A stretch of DNA of 64,000 nt from Maylandia zebra (GCF_041146795.1 NC_135184.1:2505967-2569966), one strand, 5' to 3'. Shown: positions 31,231-43,329, numbered from the stretch's first letter. Notes: a model not told the origin generated them from the letters alone. Program-made: numbers and translations.

Positions 31231-31236
31231 AATAAA
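31231..31236 (+). terminator. polyadenylation signal of C2
   Basis: AATAAA 291 bases after the stop codon, in sequence unrelated to the C1 and C3 3' ends. Confidence 0.7.
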
Positions 31237-31320
31237 GATTTGAAGATGAAGAGTTTGATTCTACTTTCATTGTGTGATCAACAACAACCCGTGTGAGTGA
31301 AGCACAAACTGACTGTATCC

Positions 31321-31488
31321 AAACTTGCTCTCCTGCAGCAGACGGGCTGTGTGGGTTTCTGCTCTGCAGCCTCCACACCGTTAGCTGTGGCTTTCACTTT
31401 AATAACACAATGACAGTTACAAGCAGGAACTCTGCTTCAAGAATGATTCCAGGAAGGATCTGTGTTCTTCACCTGTGAGAGAAACAGC
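31321..31488 (+). promoter_or_regulatory. candidate TRG 3' enhancer block, copy 2
   Basis: Matches 1651-1811 and 45712-45872 although the preceding 3' flank is unrelated. CCGTTA is at 31378-31383 and TGTGGC at 31386-31391, 438 bases after the stop codon (425 in C1 and C3). Confidence 0.45.
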
Positions 31489-32895
31489 TCAAATCCTCAA
31501 CTCACAGCTGACAAATGAACTTTAATGGAATCAAAGGAGAGACCATGAAGCCCCTGCAGTCTGCTCAGCTCCCATTTTATTACCTGAGCTGAGTTTTTCA
31601 TTCTGGATATCACACACGTAAGAACAGATCAAGTCTGAACAGCAAATGTTGGAGAATCATTTTGAAGTCTTGCTAAATGTCCTTATTATTACAAAAACTA
31701 CTGAATGATTCAGAAAATCCTTTCCAACAAGCAGAAATATGCAAACAAAGTAGAAACAAGGCAACATGAGTCATTCAGATGCAGATAACATATTCTCCTT
31801 ATTGTGAAGAACACAGTCATGAAATCTTTCTGTGTGTCATTCATTGAGTTGAAGTGCCTAATAGAAGAGGAAGAGCAGCAATAATCAATGATAGCTGAGA
31901 CATTGAGAACATGGCTGTATGCCTGCTATCATAACAGCAAACAAAGCACACAAACAGCAAACACACAATAATGTGCTCGCAGCTTGTTGTGTGTTGTGTC
32001 ATTTTTGACATTTCATGAAGTCACAAAAATGTGTGCGACTCATTAAAGGAGTGTGTACGTGTCAGTCAGTGCTCTGTATTCATGTGTTCACCTCATTAAA
32101 GTCACTCAGACACTTTTCTCCTCCAAACTTACAGCACAGCTTCATATTTCACTGACTGATTCTTTCATTACATCCATTAAGGGTCACACAGTGAAATTAG
32201 TGCAAACTTACAAATGTGTTGCAACAATTTTGGCCTCCAAACTGAACTTTGAGACAAACAGTGAAGCTGTGAGCAAAAAGAGGCTCCAGTGTGTGTCATG
32301 GTGGAGGAAACTGTTGTATTCCCACATTCAAAACATGCTGATCTTATTGGATTTGTCCCTCAAAGTCTTTTTCCTCCTTTTTCTCTTCATCCAAATGTTC
32401 TAGCAGGCTGACTGTGAGTCCCTGTTGAACCTGTACAGCAGAAAGTAACAGCAGTCAGCGGCCTCCACTTGACTTCATGACTTCAACGCCTCGCACAGTC
32501 ACTTTCACTTTCTTCCTTCTGTCTTTTAGTCCTAAAATGTAGAACAACACCAGATCCAAATATTTGTGTCCTTCACTCACATCTTCAAATGATCCCTTCC
32601 ATATCAGAGATGATACAAAGGCAACATTTGTCTTATTTCTCTTTCAGGAATCAAAAAGTACTTTTGTACTGTTGTGTAAATGTGTGTGTAAAGGTGGATG
32701 ACTGCCTGCTGCAGATGAAATCTAACCATGGCTACAAATAAATGAAGCTGACGTGAAACACAGCCCTGTTTTTATTACTGTTTATAGATATTAGAATTGA
32801 TGATCATCATTTTAATGATTCTTAAAAAGGCTTTAATGAATCCTTCAGTCTGAAACCAACTTGGAACAAAACACATTAGAAGATGTGGGAAAGAA
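31489..32895. other. cassette 2 intergenic DNA
   Basis: No gene seen. 31489-32640 has no match in the other cassettes. 32660-32827 is the block shared with 3260-3425 and 47345-47510. Confidence 0.5.
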
Positions 32896-33133
32896 CCACA
32901 GTGTGCACATATTTAAACACACAACAGAACCACAGTGTGCACATATTTAAACACACAACAGAACCACAGTGTGCACATATTTAAACACACAACAGAACCA
33001 CAGTGTGCACATATTTAAACACACAACAGAACCACAGTGTGCACATATTTAAACACACAACAGAACCACAGTGTGCACATATTTAAACACACAACAGAAC
33101 CACAGTGTGCACATATTTAAACACACAACAGAA
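32896..33133. repeat. 34-bp minisatellite, 7 copies, with RSS heptamers
   Basis: Seven tandem copies starting at 32896, 32930, 32964, 32998, 33032, 33066 and 33100, essentially identical. Each has CACAGTG followed by an A/C-rich stretch. Only one partial unit (aaacacacaacagaaccaca) is at the matching place before V1 (about 3509). Confidence 0.95.
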
Positions 33134-33309
33134 CCACGTGTGTTTGTTTCAAATAAGATTTCACTGTAAATGTTGTTTAATCTGATTTTATTTTAATCTA
33201 TTTTATTTACAATGTTTTCTTTAATTTTAAATGTTTTTTACAGCATAATAATGTTTTATATTTGTATTTTTATTTATAGTTTAGTTATATTTAGTTTGTA
33301 TATTTAGTG

Positions 33310-33642
33310 TTTTCATCACAGCTGTTAAACCACAGATAACAGTGTGTGTTAGTAAATTCACAGCAACATGAATGTTTCTGAGTGTTTGTGCATCATGTGA
33401 CCCAGATTTTTGGATCTGCTGTCAGATTGAAATGAAGACGATGAAACCACAGCAGCTTCAGCTGAGCTGTCAATCAGCAGCAGCAGTCTTATCTGTGGGC
33501 CGCAGGGGCTGATGGGAGCTTTGAGGACCTGTTAGAAACCACGTGGCCCTCGTCTGATCTCACAGCTCGTCCTTGTTTGGCCTCAGCTGCATCAGAGCGC
33601 CACTTCTCCCCAGGTTCACCAGAGGAAACACCACTGCACAAA
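33310..33642 (+). promoter_or_regulatory. V2 5' flank and probable promoter
   Basis: Same motifs and spacing as upstream of V1: ACCACA 33446-33451, then CAGCTG, the GATA-like tract and CACGTG, offset by 29,524 bases. Confidence 0.5.
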
Positions 33643-34106
33643 ATGCTTTTCCTCCCAGCTGCTGCTCTGTGCTGTCTGTGTTCAGGTGAGTGTTTCCAGC
33701 CAATCAGGAGCCAACAAAGTCAACCTGTAACAAACACTGTCACACTAACCTTCATCTATCTGTCTGTGTCTCTACAGCACTGGTTACCATGGCAGCAGAA
33801 CAGCTGATTCAGGACGATTTAACATTGACCAGGAGAGTTGGACAAAGTGTCTCCTTCAGCTGTGGAGGGATGGAACAGTGTTATGAGACTGAATATGGAT
33901 TCTGGTACCAGAAGAAAGAAAATGAAACCTTTAAAGTAATTTTGCGAATTTATACAAATAATTGTGGAGTACACTCTCGCTACGGTCACCCTCAGAAAGA
34001 AGATTTCTTAGTTGCCAAAAAGCATAACAGCTGTGAGTTGAAGTTAGAAAAAGTTAAACCTGATCATTCAGCCACCTACTACTGTAACTGTGTTAAAGTT
34101 GATACC
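33643..34106 (+). CDS. TRG variable segment V2, leader and V exon
   Basis: Germline TCR gamma V segment. Leader exon 33643-33685 is identical to V1; V exon 33778-34106 follows the same intron. Framework 1 through SVSFSCGG is the same as V1. It then diverges in CDR1 (MEQCYETEYGFWYQKK), CDR2 (with NNC) and framework 3. It has first Cys, Trp and second Cys (DHSATYYCNC) and keeps the same four additional cysteines as V1. Length equals V1, no stop. J2 lies 9.2 kb downstream. Confidence 0.9.
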
Positions 34107-34144
34107 CACAGTGAGAAATGATCCCTGCAGCCTGAACAAAAACC
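34107..34144 (+). other. V2 recombination signal (23-type RSS)
   Basis: CACAGTG (34107-34113), 22-nt spacer identical to that of V1, nonamer ACAAAAACC (34136-34144). Confidence 0.93.
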
Positions 34145-34500
34145 AACAGATGAACAGATGTCAAACAGTGTCTGTGACAGGAAGAGAGCAGTAAACCACA
34201 GCCCAGCTTCACATGTTTCACCTCCATCTCAGAGTCACAAACATACTCAGGGACGATTTTTATTTACTGCTGTAAGAAATTCAATTCTATTTATTTCTGT
34301 TATTAAATTCAGTTCTTTTGCATTCTTTTGGCGGCAGAAAAAGACTGGACTCAGAGTGGTCAAAGCTCAAAAAATAATCTTTTTTTCACGTTTCCGGAAA
34401 TGGAGGCTTGAACACACAGATACAAAAGCACAGGTCTGAATGCAGTAGCAGCCAGCATGGTTATATAGTTCTGCTACGTCACATATAGTTTCGATAAAAA
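34145..34500. other. V2 3' flank
   Basis: No gene seen. Matches the V1 flank to about 34310, then unassigned sequence up to a LINE tail. Confidence 0.5.
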
Positions 34501-35460
34501 CAATTCAATTCAATTTTATTTATATAGCGCCAAATCACAACAACAGTCACCTCAAGGCGCTTTATATTGTACAGTAGATACAGAGAAAAACCCAACAATC
34601 ATATGACCCCCTATGAGCAGCACTTTGGCGACAGTGGGAAGGAAAAACTCCATTTTAACAGGAAGAAACCTCCGGCAGAACCAGGCTCAGGGAGGGGCGG
34701 GGCCATCTGCTGTGATTGGTTAGAGAAGGAAGACAGGATAAAGACATGCTGTGGAAGAGAGACAGAGGTTAATAACAGATATGATTCAATGCAGAGAGGT
34801 CTGTTAATACATAGTGAGTGAGAAAGGTGACTGGAAAGGAAAAACTCAATGCATCATGGGAATCCCCGGCAGCCTACGTCTATTGCAGCATAACTAAGGG
34901 AGGATTCAGGGTCACCTGGTCCAGCCCTAACTATATGCTTTAGCAAAAAGGAAAGTTTTAAGCCTAATCTTGAAAGTAGAGATAGTGTCTGTCTCCTGAA
35001 TCCAAACTGGAAGCTGGTTCCACAGAAGAGGGGCCTGAAAGCTGAAGGCTCTGCCTCCCATTCTACTTTTAAATACTCTAGGAACAACAAGTAGGCCTGC
35101 AGAGCGAGAGCGAAGTGCTCTAATAGGGTGATATGGTGCTACAAGGTCATTAAGATAAGATGGGGCCTGATTATTGAAGACCTTGTATGTGAGGAGCAGG
35201 ATTTTGAATTCTGGATTTAACAGGAAGCCAAAACAGGAGAAATCTGCTCTCTCTTTCTAGTCCCTGTCAGGACTCTTGCTGCAGCATTTTGGATTAACTG
35301 AAGGCTTTTCAGGGAGTTTTTAGGACATCCTGATGATAATGAATTACAGTCGTCCAGCCTGGAAGTAATAAATGCATGAACTAGTTTTTCAGCGTCACTC
35401 TGAGACAGGATATTTCTAACTTTAGAAATTAGAAATACCCCACCTGGGGGGCTCTTCAAC
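34501..35460 (-). mobile_element. L2-like LINE, 3' part
   Basis: The minus-strand frame 35459-35217 reads like the end of L2-type reverse transcriptase (HAFITSRLDDCNSL, then LQLIQNAAARVLTG). The remainder to 34501 is its 3' untranslated part ending in a gcgctatataaataaaatt tail. The same 3' part in + orientation is at 48758-48895 and 50331-50636. It is truncated at its 5' end. Confidence 0.7.
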
Positions 35461-37277
35461 TGGTGGGGAAGATTGTCACATCTTGCAGGAGCTTTCTTCT
35501 CTTCAGGAACTCTCTGCAGGAGGGGGAGATACAGGAGAGGTGGAGGAAGATCTCAGCCTGGGCCTCTATTGTCTTATGTAGTCTGGAAGATGAGTGGATG
35601 GTGGGGTGGGTGCAGTTTTCCCTGTGGTGGGGTTGGGTGGGCTGTCCCAGGCTCTGTGGGGCCGGGCGGTGCTGCTGCACTGGTCCCCGGTCTGGATGGG
35701 CCTGGGCCCCCTTTCCCTGGCGGTTCGCGGAGTATGGGGGTGCCTACTGGGGTCAGCGGGGGAGCTGGCCCCAGGGAGGGGTCACTTGCCCCTCCCTTCC
35801 TTCCCTCCCCATCTCCAGCTGCCTCCCTTCTCCCGCTCCACCACAATCACCCACACATGCAGGGCCTTGGGGTAAAGGTGTGTCACCAGGGTGCAGAGGA
35901 GGCTACCCCCCCCCCCCCCCCCCCCCCCCCACTGTCCCCTTCTGGCTGCCTCTGCCTCAATTTTATCTCACAACTTCTTGGGGGTGGGCACGCTACACGG
36001 ACTCCAAAAGACCATCAGGGTGTACACCTCACCCCTGGCGTTGTTGCCCACCTCTCAATTTTAAATACACGTAGACATTGAGGGCTATCAGGAGGGACTA
36101 TGCGCTTACCTGCTGCTCTCTGGCAGGTAGCTCCATGCCCTCCTGGGTTTTAAATGCACCTTAGAACACACACACATCAACATTACAATGAGCGGGTGGA
36201 GGGAGGTTTGGAGTCTTCTCTCACCCCCGTTCTCTGCGACCTGCTGGAGCGGGGGGGCTAGGAGGAGGAGTTGGCCGTCCGACTGCGGTCTGGAGTGTGG
36301 GGCCTCCCTGCTGCTGCGGAGTCGGGGCGGTCTGCCTCCCCCCACCGCAGTAAAAAGGGTAACACCACCTGGGTCTGGGTGCAGTTTCCCCCCCTCCAGG
36401 GGCAAGGGTACCTAGACCCGGTTTGTAGAGTACGCTTGGGGAGTGTGATCGTGTGTACAGCGTCTCTTTATGTCTGTCTCCACGTTGGTTGAGTGTGGAG
36501 TAAGTGCATATGAGAGCATGAGGGTAGGAATGGATGTTTGTATCTGTGTGTGCCTGTATTTCTGTGTCTATATGTCAGGTTGGGTGTCAGGCGCCACCTC
36601 TCTGGGGACATCTTAGGCCCTCCAAGGTTTGGGGTCTATCTCCACCTACCACCGCTTCCCCTGCCAGTGGCGGACTCCCTCAGACATCGGTGCGTTGGTG
36701 GTTTTTTGTGTCCGGGGATGGCCGTCCAGGTACACACCGGCTCACTCCTTGGCAGCCGCTTATCGGGGCCTGGAGCCTGGGGCTCGCTCGGGCCACTTCG
36801 GAGGTGGGGTGCCCCCGGCCTCGGTCACTCAGGCACAGCTGGCTGCCGGCGGAGCTCACGGGCGCGTCACTGCAACCCCCCCTGGCTTCTGCTCCGCGGC
36901 TGCTGAGTGAGCCCTCATCTGGGACTCTCCTCAGCTCTTACTGGGACAGTGGCGCGGCTGCCCCTCTGTTGGTCTTCCTTGGTCTCTTGTGTTCTGGGGG
37001 CCTCTGGATGTCTGGAGTTTTGATCTCCTCCATACCTGCTTCATGCCCTGGAGGACGGGGCTGTGGCCCCCCCACACCCTCTAGCAGATCATTACATGAA
37101 GGAACCTTTTAAAAACAAACAATGTCCCCTTGTGGGACTAATACAGGTATTTTAATCAATATAAATCTAATAAACTAATAGTTCATAAAGGACACAGACT
37201 CATTACTGTAAGATTAATTTTAATACTTTAATTGATAAATCAAAAAAAAAATGCTGGAGCTGCAACATGTTAACATG
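35461..37277. repeat. GC-rich dispersed repeat with LINE-like tail
   Basis: GC-rich DNA giving long but low-complexity frames (Pro, Gly, Trp rich) on both strands; I judge it non-coding. It contains a 25-base poly-C run (35906-35930). It ends at about 37145 with tgtgggactaatacagg, resembling the 3' tail of the Rex1-like LINE at 50291. An AT-rich stretch follows. Bases from about 36828 on are repeated at about 38951 onward. Confidence 0.5.
35906..35930. repeat. 25-base poly-C run
   Basis: Uninterrupted C tract inside the GC-rich repeat. Confidence 0.95.
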
Positions 37278-39836
37278 TGTCAGGGTTCCTGGGTCAACGA
37301 CCCAGTGATTTCAGTTTGTTCATGTTCAGTTTAGTTCGCCACATTAATGTTTTCACTTCCTGTTTTTTCCCTGTGTCAGCTTGTCTCTCGTGTCATTAGT
37401 CAGATTATGTTCAGCCCTGTACTCACCTGTTTCCAATCATTGTCAACATTCAACCTGTGTATTTAAGCCCTCTGTTTCTATTCGTTCACTGTCGTGTCAT
37501 TGATGTACATCTGATATTAATGTCGTCTGTATGTTCAGTTCGTCAACCAGCCAGCCAGTCGGTCCTTTGTTCATTCGTTCAGTCAGCCAGCCATTTCCTA
37601 CCCCGGCACTGTGTGTTCACTCCTTCGGCATTAAACATCCACCTTCACCTACCTGCCTGTGAGTCCAGCGTTTGGGTCCTCCTTCTCTCATCCACGACAC
37701 TACTCCTGACAGAATGACACGACCCCGCGTTGTGGACCCAGCGGACTCGGACCTCTACGAGCGGCAGGAGGTAGCGCTCTCCTTGTGGGCGGAAAAGCTC
37801 AAGGAGAGACAGCGGCTCTTCGCGGAGCGAGAGCACGTCTTCGAGGGCACTCGCTTGGCTCAAGAGACGCCGCGTTCCCCCACCTGCTGCCTCACCTGCA
37901 CCGGAGCGTTTGCCGCGGAGAGTGGACGTTTCACGCCGTGCTTCGGCCGCTCCCTCTCTCGCCACTCCGCTCCATGCTCACACACCCGCCGCCTCATTCG
38001 CCGGACCTCCACCATCGCCACGGCACAACGGCTACGCCTCCCACCTCGGCTCAACGGAGGCTACCGCACCAGAGGCTCTGCTGTTTACCCCGGCTGCTTC
38101 CTCTTCCCGGAGAAAGCGGCGCACATGCCGCCATAAAACGGACTACTTTCAGCCACTCCCGATGGTGAGCTCCAGTGACTGTTTTTCGCACTCACCATCT
38201 GATCATTCACTCAAAACGCACAATAGCCCCATCTCTGATTCGTGGGATGTTTCCCTCCTGGAGGATTCTATGGACTGGGAAGATTTGTTCTGCTCCGCTC
38301 TCCCAAAGACTGTAAATAGTGGTGGCAGAAAAACCAGAACAATCTCCAATAAACCTGCCAGTAACACACACGCCGTCACTATTTCCACACCCATTATTCA
38401 GCCATTTCCCACCAGCACGGGGGGCCCAGTCTACGCCCACACCAGTGCCAGCTCCCAGGAGGAGGGCAGCTGTGACACAGTCTACCTCCACACCCGCTTC
38501 TGTTTCTCAGGTGGGGGTGACTGTTGTCCAGCCACCTTCCGTGCCCGTCCCAGTGCCCAGGCTGAGGGCAGCCAGAACCCAGCCTGACCTCCCTAGAGGC
38601 TTGGAAGAGCTAACCGGTTAACCTGCTACGTCACCACTCCATCCACCTCCTGACCCAGCCTTTCACGCCCTCGCACTATCCCTAGTTAGATTAGCTGAAG
38701 TGTCCCCTGCTCAGGCACCGGCCTTACTAGCTCAGGCTGTAGCTTTATCTCCCTCATTAGCTCAATCTGTAGCTCAGCCATTAGCCTCACCGACCTCTGT
38801 TTATCCATTAGTCTCCTCAGTCCAGTCAGTTCCCTCACCTGTCCTCCAGTCTCCTCCTGTCCCCCCAGTCTGCCCCTGTCCAGTCTGTAGTCCAGTCAGT
38901 CCAGTCTGCTCCTGCCCAGTCTGTAGTCCAGTCGCCTCTCGGCCTGGGGCTCGGTCACTCAGGCACAGCTGGCTGCCGGCAGAGCTCACGGGCGCGTCAC
39001 TGCAACCCCCCCTGGCTTCTGCTCCGCGGCTGCTGAGTGAGCCCTCATCTGGGACTCTCCTCAGCTCTTACTGGGACAGTGGCGCGGCTGCCCCTCTGTT
39101 GGTCTTCCTTGGTCTCTTGTGTTCTGGGGGCCTCTGGATGTCTGGAGTTTTGATCTCCTCCATACCTGCTTCATACCCTGGAGGACGGGGCTGTGGCCCC
39201 CCCACACCCTCTAGCAGATCATGAAGGAACCTTTTAAAAACATACAATGTCCCCTTGTGGGACTAATACAGGTATTTTAATCAATATAAATCTAATAAAC
39301 TAATAGTTCATAAAGGACACAGACTCATTACTGTAAGATTAATTTTAATACTTTAATTGATAAATCAAAAAAAAAATGCTGGAGCTGCAACATGTTAACA
39401 TGTGTCAGGGTTCCTGGGTCAACGACCCAGTGATATCAGTTTGTTCATGTTCAGTTTAGTTCGCCACATTAATGTTTTCACTTCCTGTTTTTTCCCCGTG
39501 TCAGCTTGTCTCTCGTGTCATTAGTCAGATTATGTTCAGCCCTGTACTCACCTGTTTCCAATCATTGTCAACATTCAACCTGTGTATTTAAGCCCTCTGT
39601 TTCTATTCGTTCACTGTCGTGTCATTGATGTACATCTGATATTAATGTCGTCTGTATGTTCAGTTCGTCAACCAGCCAGCCAGTCGGTCCTTTGTTCATT
39701 CGTTCAGTCAGCCAGCCATTTCCTACCCCGGCACTGTGTGTTCACTCCTTCGGCAATAAACATCCACCTTCACCTACCTGCCTGTGAGTCCAGCGTTTGG
39801 GTCCTCCTTCTCTCATCCACGACACTACTCCTGACA
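37278..39836 (+). mobile_element. LTR element with rearranged interior
   Basis: LTRs of 434 bp at 37278-37711 and 39403-39836, beginning TGTCAGGG and ending CCTGACA. The outer flanks carry acatg (37273-37277 and 39837-39841) as target duplication. The interior holds a frame starting atgacacgacc at 37714 (PADSDLYERQEVALSL, a charged gag-like start) that shifts frame and is not recognisable further. About 450 bp to the left of the first LTR is repeated to the left of the second (36828-37277 and 38951-39402), so the 3' half of the interior was replaced by flanking DNA. Confidence 0.75.
38820..38945. repeat. degenerate short tandem repeat in the LTR element
   Basis: Repeated cagtctg / cagtccagt units, giving Pro-Val-Cys-Ser-rich text in one frame. 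Confidence 0.6.
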
Positions 39837-41017
39837 ACATGTAGTTAACAGATTAAAATTGAGGCTCTCATATTAACAGCTAACTTTCTGATATGGTTTC
39901 TGAAAGAGACTCAGGCGCAGGCCAGGGTATTCCTTTAAGCGAAGAACAGTGCGTTTATTCACAGTGAACACAATCACCAAGTGGCTATATACAACGTGCA
40001 GGGGAAACGGGTCCGGGTCGCCAGGGTCCGTGGGAAACAGGGTTTGGGGGGGAAGAGTGCTCCACACTTTCTGTACAAAAGCTCCTCCTCAGTCACTCCT
40101 CTCATAATCCGGTTCCAAAAACGATCTAAACACAAAAGGTCGGGTTAGCGGGATAATAACAAAAGGCTTTCAAGATACAGGTTGGAAGATACACAAGTTT
40201 AAGTTTAACTGATGCTGATAGCTCAACGATCCAGCGAAGACTAGTGCAGACTCGCCATCTAAGTAGTGCAGTAATCAGCTGGGATCAGCGGCCGGTGCGG
40301 TGATGAGCAGGTGTGTGGGCCAGCAGCGGGAGCCCGCAATGAGCGTCGCCGCGGCGAGAGAGAGAGCGAGAGGGAGCAAACAAACCACAAACATATAGAG
40401 GGTCGACCAGCGGGGCACAGGGACCATGACACTTTCTATGCTGTGCTGATTTATTTGTCACAGTCTTGGTCATTTATTTTGAATTTTTTTGTGGAGGTTA
40501 AACTTTCTGTTATAAATTTACCTGTATGTGTATTTTAAATATGATCTGTGTCATTAAATGCAACAGTTTCAAATCCACCTTGAAGGCTGAGTTCTTGTTC
40601 TGAAAGATGAGGATGTGTAACTGTGACACTAGAAGAGGTGTGGATCTAATTCTCTGAACTTTCTCTAAACTTATATTTTATGTGACAGTAACTTTGTATT
40701 TTCTGTTAACAACACCAGGAGCCACTGGGATGATGTCCATTAGCTTGGATATTCTCTTCTGCCAAGACTTCTGCTGCCTTCCTTCCTCCATACCTGACAA
40801 AGACGACTGACTGTTGTGTTCTTTCTCAAATCAAGTGTCCACATTATTCAGCTCATCAACACAGAGATTTTTAAGGAGAACATCCCACAGATGATGTTCC
40901 CACATGCTGTGATTGTTGTGTGTGACCCTGGTTGGACATCCACAGAGAAAGGTGAATGTTATTATCTTTATTATCATATCACCACCAACAGCTGGTTTTT
41001 GTGATCATTAAAATCTT
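39837..41017. other. intergenic DNA with a dispersed repeat
   Basis: About 39890-40440 (gactcaggcgcaggcc to accatgacactttc) looks like a dispersed repeat, similar in its first bases to 2955 and 57050. The rest is AT-rich. No gene supported. Confidence 0.4.
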
Positions 41018-41392
41018 CTAAAGTGTTTCAGTTACAGTGAGAACATTTGCACTAATACTGAACCATTCCTCAAAATCTTTTACATACAAAACATTTTTAC
41101 GGAGCAGGTCGCTATGATCAGCCAGCAAGACGCTAAGCTGACCGTGGAGGCGAAGGCTGTCGTGAGGTGACCAAGGATCCATCCCCAGAGCTGATTGGCC
41201 GCCCCACACTATCCACAGAGGTGGAGGCCAACCCAACCTAATATCCAGAGCTGTGAATGCCCTATCCACCTCAAAAAGTATGAGCTGGTTTAGGGCTAGG
41301 TAGCAGCCTGCGGAGTAGAGGATGGACTCAGCCTCAAAGTCCTCCTGATAGCTGTCCTCCAGTAGCCCCTTGCTGGCGAGAGAGGGAGCTGG

Positions 41393-41809
41393 CTACACAG
41401 CATATTGAGGACACTCTGCCATTGCCTGTGAGGCATCCACCTTCCCTACATTAGCCTTAGGCATGTCGGGAAGTGGTTGGCTGGTACGCTTAGAGTAAAA
41501 AAAGCGAGCACAAGCCTCTCTGGTATGTGCTGGCAATATGAAACAGTCTATGCAGGACTGCAGAGCTTCCCTTCTCTGCTTGGCATGTTCCCAACAGTGA
41601 GCATGGAGAGGGCACCGAGCACGAACTCGTGAGACTGTGAGAACAGCTCCATGTCCACCAGAGAACTCCCACACACTGGGCAGGTGATCCACAGCGGATC
41701 CACTGGATACGTGAACCTGCGAGGCCACGAGCAATATTCCAGGGGAACGCTGGATGCAGGATTCTAGGCAAGCACCGAGTGTGCGACCTACGAGACATGG
41801 CGCCAGCAA
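41393..41809 (-). pseudogene. unrecognised 138-residue frame, possibly transposon-derived
   Basis: Open frame on the minus strand with Cys/His-rich patches (RARCPLHAHCWEHAKQRREA and QSCIDCF). I cannot assign it. It faintly recalls the Cys-rich gag-like protein of fish DIRS elements, but this is weak. Surrounding 41018-41880 looks like decayed element DNA. No neighbouring gene or splice partner seen. Confidence 0.25.
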
Positions 41810-43301
41810 CTAGTCACTGCAGGAGCTTTTCCATTGTGGATCGGGGCAACAGAAACTTGGGAGGCTGCTGACAAAGGCTCCCCATCACAAAGGTAATGAA
41901 CACACCCCAGCCACACACAGTAATTCAATTCAATTTTATTCATATAGCGCCAAATCACAACAGAATTTCTGGTATCCGATCATCTGAACTGCTCACAGGA
42001 CTGCTGGAAACAGAACCTGAACATCTCTGAGGCTCCAATTTATGCTGTGTATGCACTTTATGCTAAGTGCTCACTCACCCCACCTCTCCTCCCTCTGGTA
42101 GGTCGTCACCAATCACTGTGTTTACAGAAGATCAGCAGTTATTTTACTTACTACATTTATTATTTAACATATTGATCAGGATCATACTTTGATTATAACT
42201 TTGAATAGAAATAAAGATGATTTACTACGAGCACATGGGGAAAATAATTTTTTTACAGCCACAAATCTGGATCTAACACATGAGGCTGGATGTTAAATCC
42301 TTTTATCCGCTCAAAGATGTGATGACAGGGGAAAGTGAAGGAGACTTCAGCCTCTCTGTCTCATTTCTTCCATCAGAAACTTTTTGTTTTTTTATTGAGC
42401 TGAGATCAGATTTGTGACGGTCACTCTGATAACTGGATGTTGTTTCCCTTAAACCATTTTGCCAAAGTTTCTGTACAACTGTGTGTTTAACCCAAGTGTG
42501 TTTATAACCTGAAGTTCAGCTCTTGAAGGTCTTCAGCTGCTCATGTTGCAGATCCACTGTGAGCTGAACTTCCAATGACGCCGTTAGAAAAATCAAAGTG
42601 ATGTTTCAGATTAGTCAATGAGCTCATTAGTTAATAACTGTGCAAGATGGTGTTATGGTCCCCTGATCCTCTGCTGCCTACCCACCATCTATCTTTCCTT
42701 TTGTCGCCTCTGTCAGTGCGCCCCAGGGCAGCTGTGGCTACAATGTAGCTTGCCATCGCCAGTGTGTGAATGTGTGTGTGAATGGGTGGATGACTGAATG
42801 TAGTGTGAAGCGCTTTGGGGTCCTATGGACTAGAAAAGCGCTATACAAATGCAGGCCATTTACCATTTACCATTTGTGTCATTGCGGTGCTGCATGGCCC
42901 ACTTTCTCCTGAGATTCAGTTCACAGACAGATGTTCTGATAGTTTTCTTTACAATTTGCTGCTAGAATTCAAAATTGATTGTGTGATTAATGATGGTGAG
43001 CCAGATGGGCCAAACCATGATCCTATCAGCAGCATGTTTCATTGTAGTGGTGCATCATTGATGGGATAAATGGACTGGTGCTTATATAGTGATTTTCTAT
43101 TTTCATGTGGACTAAAGTAGTGGACTGACCAACAGACTGACATTAACATCAGAGCCGTGCTGCTAGTGTGGCTAAAAGAAAAGAGAAGAAGAGACAGTCA
43201 TGTTGATATGAACATTAGAGAAACACATCATGGAGCTGAAATATGATCCTGCTTCCTCATTTGGACTCATTCACCTCAGCTGACACGTTCAACAGCAGAC
43301 A
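41810..43301. other. J2 5' flank with retroposon tails
   Basis: No gene seen. 41934-41966 is a fragment of the L2-like LINE 3' tail. 42720-42885 is a common fish retroposon 3' end (tgtgaagcgctttggggtcc, then ctatacaaatgcaggcc). From 42902 the DNA matches the J1 flank. Confidence 0.5.
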
Positions 43302-43329
43302 GGTTTTTGTAGCAGTCTGTCTCACTGTG
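43302..43329 (-). other. J2 recombination signal (12-type RSS)
   Basis: Nonamer GGTTTTTGT (43302-43310), 12-nt spacer identical to J1, heptamer CACTGTG (43323-43329). Confidence 0.95.

Noticed and set aside
32896-33133. CRISPR-like array
   Set aside because: Units are contiguous with no unique spacers, and the host is a vertebrate; it is a minisatellite.
35463-36910. Long Pro/Gly/Trp-rich frames in the GC-rich repeat
   Set aside because: Open on several frames and both strands because of base composition; the same DNA is repeated elsewhere as part of a dispersed repeat.
38700-39224. Frame rich in PVCSPV repeats as a structural protein
   Set aside because: Tandem-repeat translation that runs into the duplicated GC-rich flank.
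40816-41004. C-type-lectin-like snippet (GWTSTEKGECYYLYY)
   Set aside because: Too short, with no following lectin motifs or clear exon borders; probably chance.
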